Source: Bacteroidota bacterium
GTDB taxonomy: Bacteria > Bacteroidota > Bacteroidia > Chitinophagales > Chitinophagaceae
Direction: 5' to 3'
NCBI GenBank assembly: GCA_016706595.1
Contig: JADJJH010000002.1
Coordinates: forward strand, 868,001-932,000
DNA: 64,000 bases
Every line of letters starts with the position of its first letter. Position 1 is the first letter of the stretch. Below are positions 26,324-35,433 of the stretch, piece by piece. The translations under genes were made by a program, and so were the position numbers. Below the pieces are notes generated by a model. The model was not told the DNA's origin and did not search any database. It saw only the letters and a list, made by a program, of their open reading frames with translations.

Positions 26324-28723
26324 TTAGCGCAGCAGAGTTAAATCGCCTTTAATAAACTCGCTAGTTCCATTTGGATACGCAACTCGTATCATGTAATAAT
26401 AAACACCTGCATCTTGTTTAATGCCTTTATATTTTCCATCCCAACCTTGCCTGATATCTTTGGTTGAAAAAACAACATTACCCCATCGATTCAGAATCAT
26501 AAATTCTTGCACATTAATTAACTTTCTTGCTGTTATTCTAAATACATCATTTAAACCATCATCATTTGGTGAAAATGCGTTCGGTACAAATACATTTTGC
26601 ATAATTACTGTAATACGTACCGAGTCGGTTTGCGGACAACCGTGCATTAAACTTACACCGGTTACCGTGTAGGTTATATCTTCTAATGGCGTTGCTACGG
26701 GATCATTACTTTGGGTAAATCCTAGATATTCGGTGGGGGACCAATATAAAAACGGAGCGTTTCCTTCCACCATTAATTGAACCGATTCGCCCATATAAAT
26801 GGTAGTATCATTATTTAATAAGTTCATAGTAAAGGGAGGTTGAATAGATACGATTACATCAAGCGTATCTTGACAGCCATGCGGTTCAAGTAAAATAGCA
26901 TAATAAGTGGTAGTGCCTAATCCGGTTGCAATGGGGTTGGGGCAACTATCGCAACTTAAATTTGTAGCAGGATACCATAAAAAATTTCCAGTGCCTCCGG
27001 CAACCCAAAGCTGCACCGGTTCGCCATTGCAAATCAAGGTGTCTTCTTTAATTGAGCCTGCTGCAAATGGCCATACTTCAACGTGAAGTTGATCCGTAGC
27101 TGTGCAACCTGCATTGGGAGAAGTTACTGTAAAATCGATATTTTGAGAAGTGGTTCCTATAAAAATTGGATTATAGCCATTTGTGTTTTGTAAATCCGTA
27201 CTGGGTGTCCAACTCACATTATAATTGAAAGCCGGGTTCACAATGGCATTGATTTGAATTTGTTCACCTTCACATATTTCATAATCAGGCAGTGGGTCAA
27301 TAACAGGTATTGGATCAGTGGTAATGGTGAATCCTTTACTTACAGGCGTGCATGTTGCATAAGTGCCAGTTACCATATAATATTGCGTGCCGAAATTGGT
27401 TGGAGAAATTATCGTATTTAGTATCGTTGGATCCAACACTCCGTTAGTTGGTGTCCATATCATAGTGATCCCCGAATCTACTTGTCCGTTGATTACTACA
27501 CTATTCCCTAAACAAATGGCGGTATCTAAATTCAATAAACTAAATGATAATGAATCTCGAATTTCGATGGTGATGCTATCTGTGATAATTGCACTACATC
27601 CGCTTAAAACATAAATTTTAATAAATTCAGTGCCTTCGTTTAAGCCATCTTGAAAAGCGAATAAATCAATTTGTCGCATAGTATCTGTAAATGATGCTCC
27701 AAAAATTAAAGTGTCTTGCATAAATGTATAATCTATACCATTTCCTGCAGTTCCTTGAATGAGAAACTGAACAGTATCTGAATAAGGCACACCTAAAATG
27801 ATTCTTCTGGTAACGGTTAAGTGTGCACTGTCACAACCTTCAATGATATAAGGATTGATAGCACTCAATCCTGTTTCAAGTTTTACATCTACCACATTTG
27901 AAGAAAAGCTTCCTGCTTTTAAAAATACACCTGAATCTAAAATATGATCACCTGCATCTGAAATGGCCAATTTTAAATGATATGTTGAGCAAGGAATGAC
28001 TTCTGAAATGGCTGTAAGAACGTGAGTGAATCCTGAATAAGTAACCGTTGCTCCCCCAACATTTGCATCAAACAAAGCATTATTGGGTGGTGCACAAGGC
28101 GAAGTTACCGAACCACATGGGTTGGCTGTTGATGCATTAATAGTATTTACACCCACCGGGCAATTGGTGCCTGGAACTAAGGCAATATTTTTAGCACTAT
28201 TCGTAAACGGACCCACAATACCCGGACCGCTGATAAAAAATCCAAACACATCAAAATAGGTAGTACATGTAAATCCGGGGTATTCTTCTGATCCAAATAC
28301 ATAATCAAATTTTACAGTATCACCTATGGTTATAAAATCGAATTCAAGAATACAACGATCTCGCGTTTGGCTTGGACTTGCTAAAATACTTAAATCAGGA
28401 TCAGACCCACTGCCAAACGTAGGCCACGACATTAAACTCGCAAATCCGGTTTCAGGTCCGTTAGCACCAACATCCAAAGCTGTGGTCATGGCTCTTCCAG
28501 AGGTAAGTACAATGCCACTATCCATATTCAGACTACTTGCTGTTGCGGTAAATACTCCATTTGATACACCTTGGCAATCGAGTGTAGGATTACTGATGGT
28601 TACCCCGGTCCCTACTAAATTTTGTGCAAGAGTTGCAGCCAATTGATTGTCAACTACGTTAATTTGTGCATTCATCTGAAATTGAAGTAGCAAGGCAAAA
28701 ATTAGAAGATAATTCTTTCTCAT
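26324..28723 (-). CDS. Choice-of-anchor L / gliding-associated C-terminal (T9SS type B) protein
   Basis: 799 residues. Signal peptide MRKNYLLIFALLLQFQMNAQ. Residues about 25-280 are a choice-of-anchor L domain (LAATLAQNLVGTGVTISNP, FVFGSEEYP, FGFFISGPGI). Several PKD/Ig-like units follow (VQLWVAGGTGNFLWYPATNL, VSIQPPFTMNLLNNDTTI). The C-terminal 90 residues are a type B (CHU_C) T9SS signal: VFVPNAFSPNDDGLND, ILNRWGNVVF, GWDGKYKG and DAGVYYYMI. A surface adhesin is the usual role of such proteins. Single gene with its own terminator. Confidence 0.9.
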   Translation of the reverse strand: MRKNYLLIFALLLQFQMNAQINVVDNQLAATLAQNLVGTGVTISNPTLDCQGVSNGVFTATASSLNMDSGIVLTSGRAMTTALDVGANGPETGFASLMSWPTFGSGSDPDLSILASPSQTRDRCILEFDFITIGDTVKFDYVFGSEEYPGFTCTTYFDVFGFFISGPGIVGPFTNSAKNIALVPGTNCPVGVNTINASTANPCGSVTSPCAPPNNALFDANVGGATVTYSGFTHVLTAISEVIPCSTYHLKLAISDAGDHILDSGVFLKAGSFSSNVVDVKLETGLSAINPYIIEGCDSAHLTVTRRIILGVPYSDTVQFLIQGTAGNGIDYTFMQDTLIFGASFTDTMRQIDLFAFQDGLNEGTEFIKIYVLSGCSAIITDSITIEIRDSLSFSLLNLDTAICLGNSVVINGQVDSGITMIWTPTNGVLDPTILNTIISPTNFGTQYYMVTGTYATCTPVSKGFTITTDPIPVIDPLPDYEICEGEQIQINAIVNPAFNYNVSWTPSTDLQNTNGYNPIFIGTTSQNIDFTVTSPNAGCTATDQLHVEVWPFAAGSIKEDTLICNGEPVQLWVAGGTGNFLWYPATNLSCDSCPNPIATGLGTTTYYAILLEPHGCQDTLDVIVSIQPPFTMNLLNNDTTIYMGESVQLMVEGNAPFLYWSPTEYLGFTQSNDPVATPLEDITYTVTGVSLMHGCPQTDSVRITVIMQNVFVPNAFSPNDDGLNDVFRITARKLINVQEFMILNRWGNVVFSTKDIRQGWDGKYKGIKQDAGVYYYMIRVAYPNGTSEFIKGDLTLLR

Positions 28724-28833
28724 ATGAATATATTTTAATGAACGCTCAAAAGACGATATAAAGATAGGTTAAGTTGGTGGATATCAATCTGCGATTCAAC
28801 ATGAAAATAAAAGGGCAAATAAATATAGTTACT

Positions 28834-28841
28834 TACATTTG
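28834..28841 (+). promoter_or_regulatory. -7 promoter element of gldFG
   Basis: TACATTTG, a perfect TAnnTTTG, 21 bases before the gldF ATG at 28863. Confidence 0.5.
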
Positions 28842-28862
28842 CGCGTGTTTTAAGATTTGCTT

Positions 28863-29597
28863 ATGGTTCAAATATTTTGGAAAGAATTGAATTCATTTTT
28901 CAGTTCGTTAGTGGGGTATATCGCCATCATTGTTTTTTTATTGATATGTGGGTTTTTTATGTGGGTTGTGCCTGATGCCAATATCTTGGATTATGGTTTT
29001 GCCAGCATGGATAAATTTTTTGCTTTTGCGCCTTGGGTGCTCATGTTTTTATTGCCGGCCCTAACCATGCGATCTTTTTCAGACGAGTATAAAAGCGGTA
29101 CTATCGAAATTTTATCAACCCTTCCTTTAAAAGAAAGTCAGATTATCCTCGGTAAATTTTTTGCCTCGTTTGCACTCATGCTTTTTTCGGTATTGCCAAC
29201 CTTGCTGTATGTTTTTACTATATCTAAATTAGCTATCGTGAAAAATAATCTTGATTCAGGCGGAATTTTAGGTGCCTACATAGGTTTGCTGTTTTTAAGT
29301 GCAGCATTTACTGCGATAGGCATTTTTTGTTCATCCCTTACTTCAAATCAGGTGATCGCATTTTTGATGTCCATCTTTGCCAACTTTATTTTGTTTTCAG
29401 GTTTTGAGATGTTAAGCAAAATTCCTGTTTTAGGAAATGGAATAGATTATATCGTAAGTCAGATAGGTATGCAATTTCATTATACTAGTATTAGCAGAGG
29501 CGTCATTGATAGTCGTGATATTATTTATTTTTTAAGTGTAGTGATCATTTTTATTTTGGCAACCAGACTTTCACTTCAAAAACGTAAATGGAATTAA
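28863..29597 (+). CDS. gldF: Gliding motility ABC transporter permease GldF
   Basis: 244 residues from the ATG at 28863; a TTG two codons upstream is less likely. Six membrane helices of the ABC-2 permease type, with the family's start VQIFWKELNSFFSSLVGYI and the conserved FSDEYKSGTIEILSTLPL loop after helix 2. GldF and GldG form a complex with the ATPase GldA, needed for gliding in Flavobacterium-type bacteria. gldA is not visible here. gldG starts 6 bases after this stop, so they share an operon. Confidence 0.93.
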   Translation: MVQIFWKELNSFFSSLVGYIAIIVFLLICGFFMWVVPDANILDYGFASMDKFFAFAPWVLMFLLPALTMRSFSDEYKSGTIEILSTLPLKESQIILGKFFASFALMLFSVLPTLLYVFTISKLAIVKNNLDSGGILGAYIGLLFLSAAFTAIGIFCSSLTSNQVIAFLMSIFANFILFSGFEMLSKIPVLGNGIDYIVSQIGMQFHYTSISRGVIDSRDIIYFLSVVIIFILATRLSLQKRKWN

Positions 29598-29603
29598 AAG
29601 GAT

Positions 29604-31337
29604 ATGAGTAGTAAGGAAAACAAAACTAGTTCGCAAAAAAGCAAGGCCATTTCGAGATTTGTAATCATTGTTTCTATTTTGATATTGGTAAATATCATCA
29701 GTTCAAAATGGCATTTGCGTTTTGATGCCACCGCCGAGAAGCGATTTTCATTAAGTGCACCGACCAAAAAACTATTGCAGAATCTTGATGAAGTGGTAAT
29801 GATTGAAGTGTATTTAAAAGGGAGTTTCCCGGCAGGATTTCAACGGCTACATGAAGCCACTAAAGAGGTGTTGCAGCAGTTTAAAGAATATGGGGGCAGT
29901 AAAGTCAAGTTCACTTTTATTAATCCAATTGAAGGTAAAGATGATAAACAAAAGCTTGAAGTTTTTAAAGCATTTTCAGACAAAGGAATACAATTTACTA
30001 AGTTAAAGATTCAACAAGACGAAGAAGAAGGCTATGAAGAGAAAATTATTTTCCCTTCAGCCAATGTAATGTATAATCAAAAAGAAATGCCGGTTAGTTT
30101 GCTCGAACGCCATATAAGCATGTCGCCTGATGAGGAGCTCAATTATTCGCAATCTTTACTTGAATTTAAATTAGCAGAAGCTATCAAACATCTTATTCAA
30201 CCCGATAAAAAGAAAATTGCCTACGTAATGGGTAATGGTGAATTTATTGGGCCTGCGACTTATGATATGCTCACTACCTTAGAAAAATTGTATGATGTTG
30301 ATACCATTGATCTGAATGAAAATATCGAAATTCCACCAGTATATAGTGCAGCTATCGTTTGCAGACCAACCATCCCATTTAACGATAAATCGAAATTTAA
30401 GATAGATCAATATATCATGCAAGGGGGTAAAATGTTATGGATGATTGATCCTTTGCAATTTGAAATGGATTCGTTACGAACCACTAGTGCATCGTTGGCT
30501 ATGGATTATAATTTGAATCTCGAGGATATGTTATTCAATTATGGCGTTCGAATTAATCCAGATTACATAGAAGATTATCAACAAGTAAATCCTTTGGCAT
30601 TAACGGTTGGTATGAGTGGCGATCAACCTGATATTCGATTATTGCCTTTTCCTTATTTTCCTTATAGCTTATCAACTTCTAAACATCCTATTGTAAATAA
30701 TATGGATGCGGTGATGTTTTTATTTGCCAGTAGTATCGATACGATCGAAAATCCAGAGGTGAGAAAAACTATTTTGCTAACATCCTCTAACCGAAGCAGA
30801 AGAGTGCCTTCGCCGGTGCGAGTGAGTTTAGCGGCTTTGCAGTTTAAGCCCAAGGCTGATATGTTTAAAGAAAAGAATATACCGATGGCGGTATTAATGG
30901 AAGGGAAATTTCGCTCGATTTATACGAATCGACTTGATCCAAAGTTTTTAGCTGTTTACAAGGATTCATTGCGAAAAGAATTTCTCGAATCTTGTAAGAA
31001 AGAGAATAGTATGATTGTGATTTCAGATGGGAATGTTTTTTTAAACGATGTATCGCCTTCTCGCGGGCCGATGGAATGCGGTTATTATAAATATACAGAT
31101 CAGCTTTTTGCGAATAAGGCTTTCATTTTAAATTGTATCGAATACTTAACCGATAATTTCGGTTTGCTTGAAGCTCGAAATAAGGATATCAAACTTCGAT
31201 TATTGGATAGAGCTCGTGTAAAAAAAGAACGATTAAATTGGCAACTCTTAAATATCGGCTTGCCCGTTTTATTAATTATATTTTTTGCGAGTGGGTATTT
31301 GTTTTTCAGAAAGAAAAAGTACGAAGGGAAGGTATAA
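29604..31337 (+). CDS. gldG: Gliding motility ABC transporter component GldG
   Basis: 577 residues. A cytoplasmic N-terminus, a membrane helix at about 18-36, a large periplasmic region with the GldG/IFT52-like fold (RFDATAEKRFSLSAPTKKLL, VMGNGEFIGPATYDML, GGKMLWMIDPLQFEMDSL) and a C-terminal helix (PVLLIIFFASGYLFF). It partners GldF, whose gene is 6 bases upstream. Starts at ATG 29604. Assignment rests on family architecture and gene pairing. Confidence 0.93.
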   Translation: MSSKENKTSSQKSKAISRFVIIVSILILVNIISSKWHLRFDATAEKRFSLSAPTKKLLQNLDEVVMIEVYLKGSFPAGFQRLHEATKEVLQQFKEYGGSKVKFTFINPIEGKDDKQKLEVFKAFSDKGIQFTKLKIQQDEEEGYEEKIIFPSANVMYNQKEMPVSLLERHISMSPDEELNYSQSLLEFKLAEAIKHLIQPDKKKIAYVMGNGEFIGPATYDMLTTLEKLYDVDTIDLNENIEIPPVYSAAIVCRPTIPFNDKSKFKIDQYIMQGGKMLWMIDPLQFEMDSLRTTSASLAMDYNLNLEDMLFNYGVRINPDYIEDYQQVNPLALTVGMSGDQPDIRLLPFPYFPYSLSTSKHPIVNNMDAVMFLFASSIDTIENPEVRKTILLTSSNRSRRVPSPVRVSLAALQFKPKADMFKEKNIPMAVLMEGKFRSIYTNRLDPKFLAVYKDSLRKEFLESCKKENSMIVISDGNVFLNDVSPSRGPMECGYYKYTDQLFANKAFILNCIEYLTDNFGLLEARNKDIKLRLLDRARVKKERLNWQLLNIGLPVLLIIFFASGYLFFRKKKYEGKV

Positions 31338-31363
31338 TTTTTGTTTACTCTTAAATTTTTATT

Positions 31364-33421
31364 ATGTCGTTAATTGCTTTAGAAAATTATGCCGAAGGTA
31401 GATGGATGCCTTCAGCGAATGCAGATGAAATATTATATAATGCAATCACTGGAGAGCCATTATATACGGCAAGTTCAAGCGGATTAGATTTTGATGCCAT
31501 GATGCGTTATGCGCGAAAAGTAGGCAATAGAAATCTTCGCAAAATGACTTTCCAAGAAAGAGGTAGAATGCTAAAAGCTTTAGCGATGCACTTACAAAAT
31601 AAGAAGGAAGATTTTTATACAGTGAGTGCTTACACAGGCGCAACACGCATGGATTCGTGGGTAGATATTGAAGGCGGTATTGGTAATTTATTTACCTATG
31701 CGAGTTTACGTCGTCAGTTTCCTGATGAACCTTATTATGTTGAAGGCAATGTGGCCAAGCTGTCAAAAAATAATACTTTCATTGGTCATCATATTATGGT
31801 ACCACTCGAAGGGGTTGCTATACATATTAATGCATTTAATTTCCCGGTATGGGGCATGCTCGAAAAAATTGCGGTGAATCTTTTGGCGGGTGTTCCTGCT
31901 ATTGTAAAACCTGCTTCACTTACTTCTTATCTTACCGAGGCGGTTGTAAAAGAAATTATTGCGTCAGGGATTTTACCTGAAGGATCCTTGCAATTAATTT
32001 GTGGTAGTGCTCGTGGAATTTTAGATTTTGTTCAAAACCAAGATGTAGTCACTTTTACAGGAAGTGCTGAAACCGGCAAAAAGTTAAAATCTCATCCTCG
32101 CCTTATTGAACAAGCGGTACCTTTTACTATGGAAGCGGATTCATTGAATTGCAGTGTGCTGGGAAGTGATGTAACACCGGATATGCCTGAGTTTGATTTG
32201 TTTATTAAAGAAGTTGCCCGAGAAATTACCACCAAGGCCGGACAAAAATGTACTGCTATCCGACGAATTATTGTACCTGAAAATAGGGTTGAAGATGTGA
32301 AAATAGCCTTAGGTAAAAGAATTTTATCGACCACTATTGGCGACCCTTCAGTTGAAGGCGTACGTATGGGGCCTTTAGCAGGAGTAAGTCAACGAACCGA
32401 TGTTTTGGCTCGCGTGCAACAACTTATGAAATCTCAAGAGATAGTAATAGGTAGCCTAGATCATTTTAATGTAAGTGGTGCCGATAAAGAGAAAGGTGCT
32501 TTTATGAGCCCGATAATTTTTTATAACGATAAGCCTTTTGAGAAAACCGATTGCCATGAAGTTGAAGCTTTCGGTCCGGTATCAACGATTATACCTTATT
32601 CGGATACTGATGAAGCCATTGCCTTGGCTAGATTAGGTAAAGGCTCATTAGTGAGTAGCATTACCACCGCGGATACTCGTATTGCAAAGCATTATGTAAT
32701 GGGGGCTGCAACGCTTCATGGAAGAATTTTAGTTTTAAATAATGATTGTGCAAAGGAAAGTACCGGTCATGGTTCACCCATGCCTTTATTAGTTCATGGC
32801 GGACCAGGTCGAGCTGGCGGCGGCGAAGAAATGGGCGGTATGCGTGGTGTATTGCATTATATGCAACGAACGGCCATACAGGGGAGTCCGACTATGATTA
32901 CCGCCATCACCAATCAATTTCAACAAGGCGCCAAAGGGAATGTTGGAACCATTCATCCGTTTAAAAAATACTTCGAAGATTTGCAAGTTGGCGATCAGAT
33001 TACCACGGAGAAACGTTTAATTACGAGCGAAGACATTGATCGTTTTGCCGATTTGAGTGGAGATCATTTTTATGCGCATATGAAGGACACGAATTTTGAA
33101 GGAACCATGTTTACTCATCAAGTGGCGCATGGATATTTTATTATGAGTGCGGCCGCCGGATTGTTTGTTGATAGTTATGATATCAATCCGGTATTATTAA
33201 ACTATGGCATTGATGAATTGCGTTTTACGAAACCTGTTTACCCAGGTACTAATTTAATAGTTCGTTTTACTTGCAAAGAAAAAATTGAGCAAGAATTGCG
33301 TAGCGAAGATGATATTCCGAAAGGGATAGTAAAATGGTTGGTTGAAATGCTTGATGATACTGATGAACCTTTAGTGGGGATAGCCACCATTTTAACGATG
33401 GTAAAGAAAAAGGGGGAATAA
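31364..33421 (+). CDS. paaZ: PaaZ-type bifunctional aldehyde dehydrogenase / hydratase
   Basis: 685 residues, the length of E. coli PaaZ. The N-terminal aldehyde dehydrogenase domain (about 1-515) has Glu257 (TMEADS) and catalytic Cys296 (AGQKCTAIRR). The C-terminal MaoC-like hydratase domain (about 530-685) has Asp567 and His572 in LSGDHFYAH. In phenylacetate degradation it hydrolytically opens oxepin-CoA and oxidises the aldehyde. No other paa gene is in the window, so phenylacetate use here is inferred only. Lies 26 bases after gldG and may be read through from it. Confidence 0.95.
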   Translation: MSLIALENYAEGRWMPSANADEILYNAITGEPLYTASSSGLDFDAMMRYARKVGNRNLRKMTFQERGRMLKALAMHLQNKKEDFYTVSAYTGATRMDSWVDIEGGIGNLFTYASLRRQFPDEPYYVEGNVAKLSKNNTFIGHHIMVPLEGVAIHINAFNFPVWGMLEKIAVNLLAGVPAIVKPASLTSYLTEAVVKEIIASGILPEGSLQLICGSARGILDFVQNQDVVTFTGSAETGKKLKSHPRLIEQAVPFTMEADSLNCSVLGSDVTPDMPEFDLFIKEVAREITTKAGQKCTAIRRIIVPENRVEDVKIALGKRILSTTIGDPSVEGVRMGPLAGVSQRTDVLARVQQLMKSQEIVIGSLDHFNVSGADKEKGAFMSPIIFYNDKPFEKTDCHEVEAFGPVSTIIPYSDTDEAIALARLGKGSLVSSITTADTRIAKHYVMGAATLHGRILVLNNDCAKESTGHGSPMPLLVHGGPGRAGGGEEMGGMRGVLHYMQRTAIQGSPTMITAITNQFQQGAKGNVGTIHPFKKYFEDLQVGDQITTEKRLITSEDIDRFADLSGDHFYAHMKDTNFEGTMFTHQVAHGYFIMSAAAGLFVDSYDINPVLLNYGIDELRFTKPVYPGTNLIVRFTCKEKIEQELRSEDDIPKGIVKWLVEMLDDTDEPLVGIATILTMVKKKGE

Positions 33422-33427
33422 TTTTTT

Positions 33428-33453
33428 TATCTTTGACAAGTGGCATACATTTG
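33428..33453 (+). promoter_or_regulatory. Two -7 elements upstream of the RES-Xre module
   Basis: TATCTTTG at 33428-33435 and TACATTTG at 33446-33453 both match TAnnTTTG. The second lies 18 bases before the antitoxin ATG. Neither has a clear -33 partner. Confidence 0.4.
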
Positions 33454-33471
33454 TGTGACAAAAGTCGGTAT

Positions 33472-33927
33472 ATGAAAAAAAATGTATCCAAAGAGATTCC
33501 ATCAAAGCAAGCCTCAGATGCCTTTCGTGAGCCCATGCTTGCCTATTCTCTTCCAATAAAAAAAGCAACCAATAGGCAATTGCTTGTTCGTGATTTTGAT
33601 TATCATCATTTTAAAAAAATTGCAGATAAAGCGCCTTTTACCATCGCCGATTGGGCCGATATTCTTCACATTTCTGAACGTACCTTACATCGTTATGCCA
33701 AAGAAAATACCATTTTTAGCGGCTTGCAGGTTGAGTTAATTTTACTCAGCGAAAAATTAATCAGTATGGGTAATGAGTTATTTGGCAAGGATGGTTTTAA
33801 AACATGGTTAAACAGCTCAGTTTTTTCATTACAAAATAAAAAACCCAAAGAATTACTCCATTCATATGCCGGTATACAAGAGGTAATCAATACTATCGGT
33901 CGCATTCAACATGGTATTTCTGCATGA
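33472..33927 (+). CDS. Xre/MbcA/ParS-type antitoxin
   Basis: 151 residues from the ATG at 33472; the upstream in-frame start would place 13 codons on top of a promoter element. A central helix-turn-helix-like segment (FTIADWADILHISERTLHRYA, about 60-82) is followed by the toxin-binding domain (DUF2384-type: ELFGKDGFKTWLNSSVFSLQNKKP). Gene order and the ATGA overlap with the RES toxin identify it as the antitoxin. It probably binds its own promoter and neutralises the toxin. Confidence 0.9.
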   Translation: MKKNVSKEIPSKQASDAFREPMLAYSLPIKKATNRQLLVRDFDYHHFKKIADKAPFTIADWADILHISERTLHRYAKENTIFSGLQVELILLSEKLISMGNELFGKDGFKTWLNSSVFSLQNKKPKELLHSYAGIQEVINTIGRIQHGISA

Positions 33928-34379
33928 TTATTTACCGATTGGCGAATACAAAATTCAAGGATGACCTTCATGGCGAAGGTGCAAAATTATTTGGCGGCCG
34001 TTGGAATTCGCCAGGTGAAGCGATGTTATATGCAACCGAACATATTTCATTAGCCGTGCTTGAGATTTTAGTAAATAAGCGAACTTCAGACTTACACAAA
34101 GCTTCTTTTAGTTTGTTAGAATTATCAATTCCCGACAAAGAGATCCAAACATTATTAGCTAAAGATTTGAAGAAGAATTGGGTTGAGGATATTGAATACA
34201 CACAATATATTGGTGACCATTTTTTACAAGATGAGAAGGTATGGATACTCAAAGTTCCTTCAGCTGTCATTGAAGAAGAGCATAATTTTATCATTAACCC
34301 CAATCATAAAGGATATAAGAAGTTAAGTATTTTACACGAGAAAGTATATTCAATTGATCATCGATTGGGCATATTATAA
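33924..34379 (+). CDS. RES-domain toxin
   Basis: 151 residues, the normal size for RES toxins, which degrade NAD+ in studied members. The domain's namesake residues are visible: Arg26 in GGRWN, Glu47 in SLAVLEIL and Ser113 in VPSAVIEEEHNFIINP. The start ATG overlaps the antitoxin stop as ATGA. A long inverted repeat starts right after its stop codon. Activity against this host is inference. Confidence 0.92.
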   Translation: MIIYRLANTKFKDDLHGEGAKLFGGRWNSPGEAMLYATEHISLAVLEILVNKRTSDLHKASFSLLELSIPDKEIQTLLAKDLKKNWVEDIEYTQYIGDHFLQDEKVWILKVPSAVIEEEHNFIINPNHKGYKKLSILHEKVYSIDHRLGIL

Positions 34380-34380
34380 A

Positions 34381-34555
34381 TGAAACCATTGCAAATCCCT
34401 AACAAAATAACATTAGATCAATTGGCTTCAAATTTCTTCGTTACTCAGTCCCGAAAGCTTTCGGGATATCCATTCAATATCAATCAGATAACTCTTGTCT
34501 AAAATTTCTTGAAAGCCTTGAACTTTATTGCCAATTGATTTTTGCAACGGTTTCA
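34381..34555 (+). repeat. 175 bp imperfect inverted repeat downstream of the RES toxin
   Basis: TGAAACCATTGCAA at 34381-34394 pairs with TTGCAACGGTTTCA at 34542-34555 (13 of 14), and ATCAATTGGC at 34417-34426 with GCCAATTGAT at 34530-34539. A perfect 18-base palindrome (TCCCGAAAG and complement) sits in the middle at 34449-34466. It starts one base after the toxin stop codon. Confidence 0.7.
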
Positions 34556-34643
34556 AAATGAAAATAAGTTCGATAAAAATCGTTTTAAATAAATATTTTC
34601 AGATGTAAAATTGTATTATTGCAGCGCTTTAAGAAACACTAAA

Positions 34644-34727
34644 GCCCAGATGGCGGAATTGGTAGACGCGCTAGACTCAAAATCTTGTATTCGCAAGGAT
34701 GTGCAGGTTCGATTCCTGTTCTGGGCA
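34644..34727 (+). tRNA. tRNA-Leu (CAA)
   Basis: An 84-base cloverleaf with long variable arm. Acceptor GCCCAGA (34644-34650) pairs with TCTGGGC (34720-34726), and the discriminator is A. The anticodon loop CTCAAAA holds CAA at 34678-34680. The anticodon stem has one T-T mismatch (34672 with 34686). CCA is not encoded. Confidence 0.93.
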
Positions 34728-34735
34728 CACATAAT

Positions 34736-34764
34736 AACCGATTCATAAGAGTCGGTTTTTTTTT
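34736..34764 (+). terminator. Terminator after tRNA-Leu
   Basis: AACCGATTC, loop ATAA and GAGTCGGTT form a 9-bp stem with one G-U, followed by a run of T. It starts 8 bases after the tRNA. Confidence 0.88.
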
Positions 34765-34795
34765 AACACGCTTGGTAACCTATTCTATTTCACCT

Positions 34796-35341
34796 ATGCC
34801 AACTATTGAAACCGTTATTCATCAAACCGATCGCTGGGTGAAAGAGGTAGTAATAGGTTGTAATTTTTGTCCTTTTGCTTTGCAAGTGGTAAAAGAAAAA
34901 AAGCTCAAATATGTGGTACTTGAAACAAACTCATCGGATGAAATAGCGGAACAACTTTTAACGGAATGTACTTATTTGGATAAACATGCCGAAACGGAAA
35001 CTACCTTACTTATTTTACCCAATACTTTTTCTTCCTTTATCTCTTACCTCAGTTTTATCGATCGAGCCGAAAAATTATTGCGTAAAAAGAAATATGAAGG
35101 CATTTATCAATTAGCCAGTTTTCACCCTTTGTATTGTTTCGCCGGAAGTAATGAGCAAGATGCAGCAAATTATACCAATCGTTCGCCTTACCCAATGTTG
35201 CATTTACTTCGAGAAGAGAGTATTGAGCATGCACTGCGCAACTTTCCATCCCCGGAAAATATTCCTGAACGTAATATTCGTGTGGCCAATGAGAAAGGAT
35301 TGGCCGTTATGCAAAGTCTTCTAAATTCGTGTTTAGGTTGA
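34796..35341 (+). CDS. DUF1415 family protein
   Basis: 181 residues from the ATG at 34796. Any earlier start in this frame lies inside tRNA-Leu and its terminator, so it is rejected. Family hallmarks are WVKEVVIGCNFCPFALQVV with a CxFCPF motif near the N-terminus, YLSFIDRAEKLL and YQLASFHPLYCFAG. Two cysteines in the N-terminal motif could bind metal. The biochemical role of DUF1415 is unknown. Cytoplasmic, no signal peptide. Confidence 0.85.
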   Translation: MPTIETVIHQTDRWVKEVVIGCNFCPFALQVVKEKKLKYVVLETNSSDEIAEQLLTECTYLDKHAETETTLLILPNTFSSFISYLSFIDRAEKLLRKKKYEGIYQLASFHPLYCFAGSNEQDAANYTNRSPYPMLHLLREESIEHALRNFPSPENIPERNIRVANEKGLAVMQSLLNSCLG

Positions 35342-35420
35342 GTTTATTTAAGTGGTAGGACTTTAATACCATATTAGCAATAATTATAAGCAAATTATCG
35401 GCTGTACAACATTCGTACTA

Positions 35421-35428
35421 TACTTTTG
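35421..35428 (+). promoter_or_regulatory. -7 promoter element, near-leaderless
   Basis: TACTTTTG ends 5 bases before the ATG at 35434, so the transcript should start at or within a base or two of the start codon. Confidence 0.45.
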
Positions 35429-35433
35429 CGCCG

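Noticed and set aside
34685..34795. Longer start for the DUF1415 gene
   Set aside because: Those codons would lie inside tRNA-Leu and its terminator.
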